From the NCBI RefSeq assembly GCF_900580865.1, contig NZ_UTBZ01000095.1:1-64000 (forward strand): a stretch of DNA of 64,000 bases, written 5' to 3'. Origin of the DNA: Pseudomonas viridiflava. GTDB lineage: Bacteria > Pseudomonadota > Gammaproteobacteria > Pseudomonadales > Pseudomonadaceae. Shown here piece after piece: positions 60,740 through 64,000 of this stretch. The position numbers and the translations under genes were made by a program. How positions within the stretch are numbered: the stretch's first letter is position 1; the number at the start of each line of letters is the position of its first letter. The notes below the pieces were generated by a model. That model did not search any database, was not told the origin of the DNA, and was given only the letters and a program-made list of their open reading frames with translations.

Positions 60740-61822
60740 TCACTCTCCTTGCACGTTGGGTTCGATCTTCTGATTGGTCGATTGCGGTGGCCGCCATTCG
60801 ACACGATTCACACCCAACCCGACCGACGGTTCATCGTCCCCACCCAGATTGCGCTCGACCTGCCCGGCGATGTGCAGCGTGCCGGCCATGACGCCGGTGG
60901 TCGGGTTCTGCACCAGTTTCATCCAGGCCTTGTCGAAGTTGCTGCCCAGACTGCTGCGGATCAGCGCTTCGCTGTCAGGGCGGTCATTGGCCTGAATGAT
61001 CGCGCGAATGCCGGCCACACCGACCGAAATCAGTCCGCCAGCCAGTTTTCCGGCCGCTGCTGCGACTGCGCTGGCAGCCCCACGCGGGGCCATTTCCGCT
61101 TCCATCCGTTGACTGGCGCGCTTGGCCACCGGAGCCATGCCGGCATCGGTTGAGGCAATGCCCTTGGCGCCACCCTCGGTGTGGATCTTGTCGATCAACG
61201 CGGCATAGGCCGGCAGCGTATTCAGCGGCTCGGTACTGATCACCTGAAACAACGAAGCATCCCGCGCCGGTGGCGGGCCCAGCGCAATGGCGGGGACTTT
61301 CTGCAACCGTCCGTTGAGCTGACCAACGGGCACACCATGGCGCTGGGCGATAAGCGGCATCTGCTGCGCCATCAACTGCGCGTAGAACGCCGTCGCCTGG
61401 CCAAGAATCGCGTCCGGATCGATCTCCACCGCAACCGGGGCCAGCACCCTTTCCTGATATTGCTCAAGCAGATACGCAGCCAGACGCTTGGCCGACGCAT
61501 CCTGTTCGCCACCGGCATTGATCGTGTACCAACTGACCTTCATCGACAGCCATTCCTGGGTCCAGTAGCTGCTGAACCAAGGGATGAAATTTTCTTCAGT
61601 TTGCTGATAGACCCGAGTGCGCCAATGTTCCATCGAACCACGGGCGAAGACTTTGACTTGCTCGGTGGACTGCTGCGAAGCACTGACGATTTCCCGGTCG
61701 ATCTGCTGCCAGGTAGCCGGTGAGACAAACACGGCCTGCGGCGCTGACACCGGCGCCCGCGCCGAGGTGGCGCAGCCGGCCAGCAACAACAATGCGGCGA
61801 CGAGCAGCGCACGCGGGTTCAC
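60740..61822 (-). CDS. Hypothetical lipoprotein (360 aa)
   Basis: A GTG start with AAGGA ten bases ahead is chosen because it gives a short signal peptide with lipobox (LLVAALLLLAGCATSA). The mature part is mainly helical, with Gly/Ala-rich stretches near residue 240-265 (ASAVAAAAGKLAGGLISVGV) that could enter a membrane. No domain recognised. The upstream extension of the frame runs into a REP element and is not coding. Confidence 0.8.
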   Translation of the reverse strand: MNPRALLVAALLLLAGCATSARAPVSAPQAVFVSPATWQQIDREIVSASQQSTEQVKVFARGSMEHWRTRVYQQTEENFIPWFSSYWTQEWLSMKVSWYTINAGGEQDASAKRLAAYLLEQYQERVLAPVAVEIDPDAILGQATAFYAQLMAQQMPLIAQRHGVPVGQLNGRLQKVPAIALGPPPARDASLFQVISTEPLNTLPAYAALIDKIHTEGGAKGIASTDAGMAPVAKRASQRMEAEMAPRGAASAVAAAAGKLAGGLISVGVAGIRAIIQANDRPDSEALIRSSLGSNFDKAWMKLVQNPTTGVMAGTLHIAGQVERNLGGDDEPSVGLGVNRVEWRPPQSTNQKIEPNVQGE

Positions 61823-61906
61823 GGTGGCGGTGTCCTTCAAATGTGTGGAGGCAGTTTGAGTATAGGTGTGAGTATCGGGCCGTTTGTCCGGTTGTGGCTG
61901 GACTGG

Positions 61907-61980
61907 CGCCTTCGCGAGCAGGCTCGCTCCCACAGGGGAATGCATTTCAAAGTGGGAGTGAGCCTGCTCGCGATGAGGCC
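61907..61980. repeat. REPIN, GTGGGAGCGAGC family
   Basis: Inverted pair with a short centre, same layout as 32681-32757. Confidence 0.9.
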
Positions 61981-62107
61981 ATCTGCAAAACCCCAAAAAC
62001 CCCAACCATCACTGCCATCGATATTCACCATCGCCACGATTGCCTTCCGCCGACCGCCCATGAAAGGCACGATTAGCCCATCCGAAACACAACGAGGAGT
62101 TCACAGC

Positions 62108-62383
62108 ATGATTCACACCCACGTCACACTCTCCGTGAGTTTCCCGGTGTTCGGCAGCAACTACTACGACCAGCAACCCGTGTCGCACAAAGCTCAGGCA
62201 CTGGTGTTCAACGAAGATTTCGAAGATCTGCTGATGCCCGCCGCGACTAATCATTTCAGCAATGAAGTGGTCGGCATCAACGATCAGTTCCGTTTTCTGA
62301 GCGACATTCTCGCCACCCATTTGCTGGACATCGAGGCCGCCGTGCCTGCGCGATCCAGCGTCCGGGCGAGCGCTCACTTTTAA
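62108..62383 (+). CDS. Hypothetical protein (91 aa)
   Basis: Start at MIHTHVTLSVSFPVFGSNYY with GAGGAG ahead (AACGAGGAGTTCACAGC). Soluble small protein; DQFRFLSDILATHLLDIEAA is helical. No family recognised. A strong terminator follows directly. Confidence 0.72.
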   Translation: MIHTHVTLSVSFPVFGSNYYDQQPVSHKAQALVFNEDFEDLLMPAATNHFSNEVVGINDQFRFLSDILATHLLDIEAAVPARSSVRASAHF

Positions 62384-62397
62384 TTAAAAGGCCAAAC

Positions 62398-62434
62398 AAA
62401 AAGGGCGTCCCATCGCAGGACGCCCTTTTTGCGT
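62398..62434. terminator. Bidirectional terminator
   Basis: AAAAAGGGCGTCC / GGACGCCCTTTTT between convergent small genes. Confidence 0.93.
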
Positions 62435-62438
62435 TCAA

Positions 62439-62642
62439 TCAATCATCATCCCGATCGCGATAGTAACGACGCCCGTCGCGGCGATCATCGCGGTCGTCCC
62501 AGCGCCGGTCATGGTCATAATTGCGGCCATGATCGCGGTCGTAATGCCGGCCATGGCGGTGGTCATCATCAAAATCCGCCACACAGCCGCCGAGCAATAC
62601 GGCGGCGGTCACGGTCAGCAGCATCGTTGTAGCGCGCTTCAT
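62439..62642 (-). CDS. Small Asp/Arg/His-rich lipoprotein (67 aa)
   Basis: A lipoprotein signal (MKRATTMLLTVTAAVLLGGC) is followed by a highly charged mature tail of Asp, Arg, His and Tyr (DDDHRHGRHYDRDHGR and more). Histidine and aspartate content suggests metal binding, but this is a guess. No family recognised. Confidence 0.8.
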   Translation of the reverse strand: MKRATTMLLTVTAAVLLGGCVADFDDDHRHGRHYDRDHGRNYDHDRRWDDRDDRRDGRRYYRDRDDD

Positions 62643-62861
62643 TCAATACTTCCCTAAAACCAAGGTCTTGACGACGGAGTCGGCGACGCTGCCCGCGCCT
62701 TCAGGACGCGGTGCGCGCAGCCGCAGATACGACCGGGCAAATCAGCGTTGATTCAGTGGCCACTAGCGACCGTTTGTCGCTCCGTCAGCGCTGCCCGAGC
62801 GGCGGCGAAATGCCACCTATACTGCTTGCAACCAAGCCCCACGCAATGGATCTGCGCCCTC

Positions 62862-62872
62862 AATAACAACAA
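62862..62872 (+). promoter_or_regulatory. Candidate Crc/Hfq (CA-motif) site before lldP
   Basis: AATAACAACAA fits AANAANAA and lies in the message 14 bases before the start codon, next to the AGAGG ribosome binding site. The rest of 62643-62861 shows no LldR-type operator that I recognise. Confidence 0.55.
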
Positions 62873-62885
62873 GCAGAGGTGGACC

Positions 62886-64000
62886 ATGGTCTGGCAGCAA
62901 ATTTACGACCCGTTCGGCAACCCGGTGATCTCCACGCTCATGGCCGCCGTACCGGTGGTGGTGATGCTCGCGGCACTGGCGTTCTTCCACGTCAAGGCGC
63001 ATCTGGCGGCGCTGCTGGCGCTGGCTTCCGCCCTGCTGATTTCGATTTTTGCCTTCGGCATGCCGGCGAGCATGGCTGGCTCTGCGGCGTTGTTTGGCGC
63101 GGCCAATGGCCTATTGCCGATCGGCTGGATCGTCCTCAACATCATCTTTCTGCATCGTCTGACCACCGAGAACGGCTCGTTCAAAGTGCTGCAGGATTCA
63201 CTCGCACGCATCACCGATGATCGCCGTTTGCAATTGCTGTTGATCGCGTTCTGCTTCGGTGCATTTTTTGAAGGCGCGGCAGGGTTCGGTACGCCGGTGG
63301 CGGTGACCGGGGCGATTCTGATCGGCCTCGGCTTTTCGCCGCTGGCCGCGTCGGGTCTGGCGCTGATCGCCAACACCGCGCCGGTGGCATTCGGCGCACT
63401 CGGCACGCCGATCATCACCCTGGCCAAAGTCACCGGGCTGGATGAAATGGAACTGTCGATGATGGTCGGTCGGCAGTTGCCGTTTTTCTCGGTGCTGGTG
63501 CCGTTCTGGCTGATCTGGGCGTTCGCCGGGTGGCGCAAGATGCTCGAGATCTGGCCGGCGATTCTGGTGGCCGGAGTGAGTTTCGCCGTGCCGCAGTTTC
63601 TCGTGTCGAACTACCACGGGCCGATGCTGGTGGACGTGATCGCTGCGTTGATTTCCATGGCCTGTCTGACGTTGTTCTTGAAGGTGTGGAAACCGGCGAC
63701 CATTCACACCTCGGCAGCGCTAACAGGGCGGGTCGACAATTCCAAAGTCGAAGAAGAAAAAGTCACCGCCAGCGCCGCGTTCAGCGATCAGGCACGTCCG
63801 GCGGTGATGCGCGCGTGGATGCCGTGGATCATCCTCACCGTGTTCGTATTTGCCTGGGGCACCCAGGGCTTCAAGAATATGTTCGACACCCGTCCGGCGA
63901 TTGATCCGGTCACCCAGTCAGCCAAGCTTGATCCCGCCGGCAAACCGCTGCGCGAGGCCAACCCGATTTTCGCCCCGGCGGTGACGTTCACCAGCCTGCA
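62886..64000 (+). CDS. lldP: L-lactate permease LldP, N-terminal part (cut by window edge)
   Basis: About 371 codons are present, open at the right end. It has LctP-family sequence: MVWQQIYDPFGNPVISTLMA, PIGWIVLNIIFLHRLTTENG, FGAFFEGAAGFGTPVAVTGA, ALGTPIITLAKVTGL. The family has 12 or more transmembrane helices and imports lactate or glycolate with protons. lldR/lldD/dld partners would lie outside the window if present. Confidence 0.95.
   Translation, partial: MVWQQIYDPFGNPVISTLMAAVPVVVMLAALAFFHVKAHLAALLALASALLISIFAFGMPASMAGSAALFGAANGLLPIGWIVLNIIFLHRLTTENGSFKVLQDSLARITDDRRLQLLLIAFCFGAFFEGAAGFGTPVAVTGAILIGLGFSPLAASGLALIANTAPVAFGALGTPIITLAKVTGLDEMELSMMVGRQLPFFSVLVPFWLIWAFAGWRKMLEIWPAILVAGVSFAVPQFLVSNYHGPMLVDVIAALISMACLTLFLKVWKPATIHTSAALTGRVDNSKVEEEKVTASAAFSDQARPAVMRAWMPWIILTVFVFAWGTQGFKNMFDTRPAIDPVTQSAKLDPAGKPLREANPIFAPAVTFTSL

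Overview
The window is a 64 kb chromosomal piece from a Pseudomonas, most likely of the P. fluorescens group. The evidence is the 3' end of a Pseudomonas-type 5S rRNA at the left edge, the ycgR-flgNMA / cheVR-flgBCDE gene order, cyanide-insensitive oxidase genes (cioAB), spu/pau-type polyamine genes, and many REP/REPIN palindromes of three families in the intergenic gaps. Most gaps over 200 bp are filled by these repeats, by terminators or by operators. No prophage, insertion sequence, CRISPR array or tRNA was seen.

Layout. 1-240: end of a 5S rRNA gene with terminator. 0.2-7 kb: LprI-like secreted protein, an unusual response regulator-TPR / short histidine kinase pair, a glutamine synthetase-like ligase and an MFS transporter. 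7-15 kb: flagella and chemotaxis (ycgR, flgN, flgM, flgA leftward; cheV, cheR, flgBCDE rightward), with recognisable sigma-28 and sigma-54 promoters. 15-18.6 kb: nrdA with tandem NrdR boxes, a DnaA box and a long leader. 18.9-24 kb: an RstAB/BfmRS-like two-component system and cioAB plus a DUF2474 small protein. 24-35 kb: a molybdenum block holding a YdeP/FdhF-like molybdopterin oxidoreductase, moaA, a bestrophin-like gene, moeA, moaB, a LysR regulator, fdhD, moaC, moaD and moaE. 35-45 kb: ChrA, a second glutamine synthetase-like gene with an FAD oxidase, DeoR and LysR regulators, a quinone reductase, an AbrB-type permease and an HD hydrolase. 45-47.5 kb: a run of small exported proteins, including two paralogues built from 20-21-residue cysteine repeats. 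48-59 kb: polyamine uptake and gamma-glutamylation pathway (PuuR/PauR-like regulator, FAD oxidase, aldehyde dehydrogenase, SpuB-like ligase, PuuD/SpuA-like hydrolase, PotGHI/SpuFGH transporter and its binding protein). 59-64 kb: ThpR, small proteins, lipoproteins and the start of a lactate permease gene cut by the window edge.

The most interesting signal is a composite operator found five times and only seen in the molybdenum block: GTCYAATC, exactly 16 bp, then a LysR-type palindrome (consensus ATNGA-N5-TCNAT, one half-site degenerate at fdhD). One copy lies upstream of each of the oxidoreductase gene, moaA, moaB-moeA, the LysR gene itself and fdhD-moaCDE. This predicts a single regulon in which the LysR protein coordinates molybdenum cofactor synthesis, FdhD and one oxidoreductase. 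Other leads are the cysteine-repeat exported proteins with a shared upstream palindrome, a seven-unit tandem REPIN array, and the NrdR/DnaA control region of nrdA.

All functions are assigned by reading protein motifs and gene order; no database search was run.
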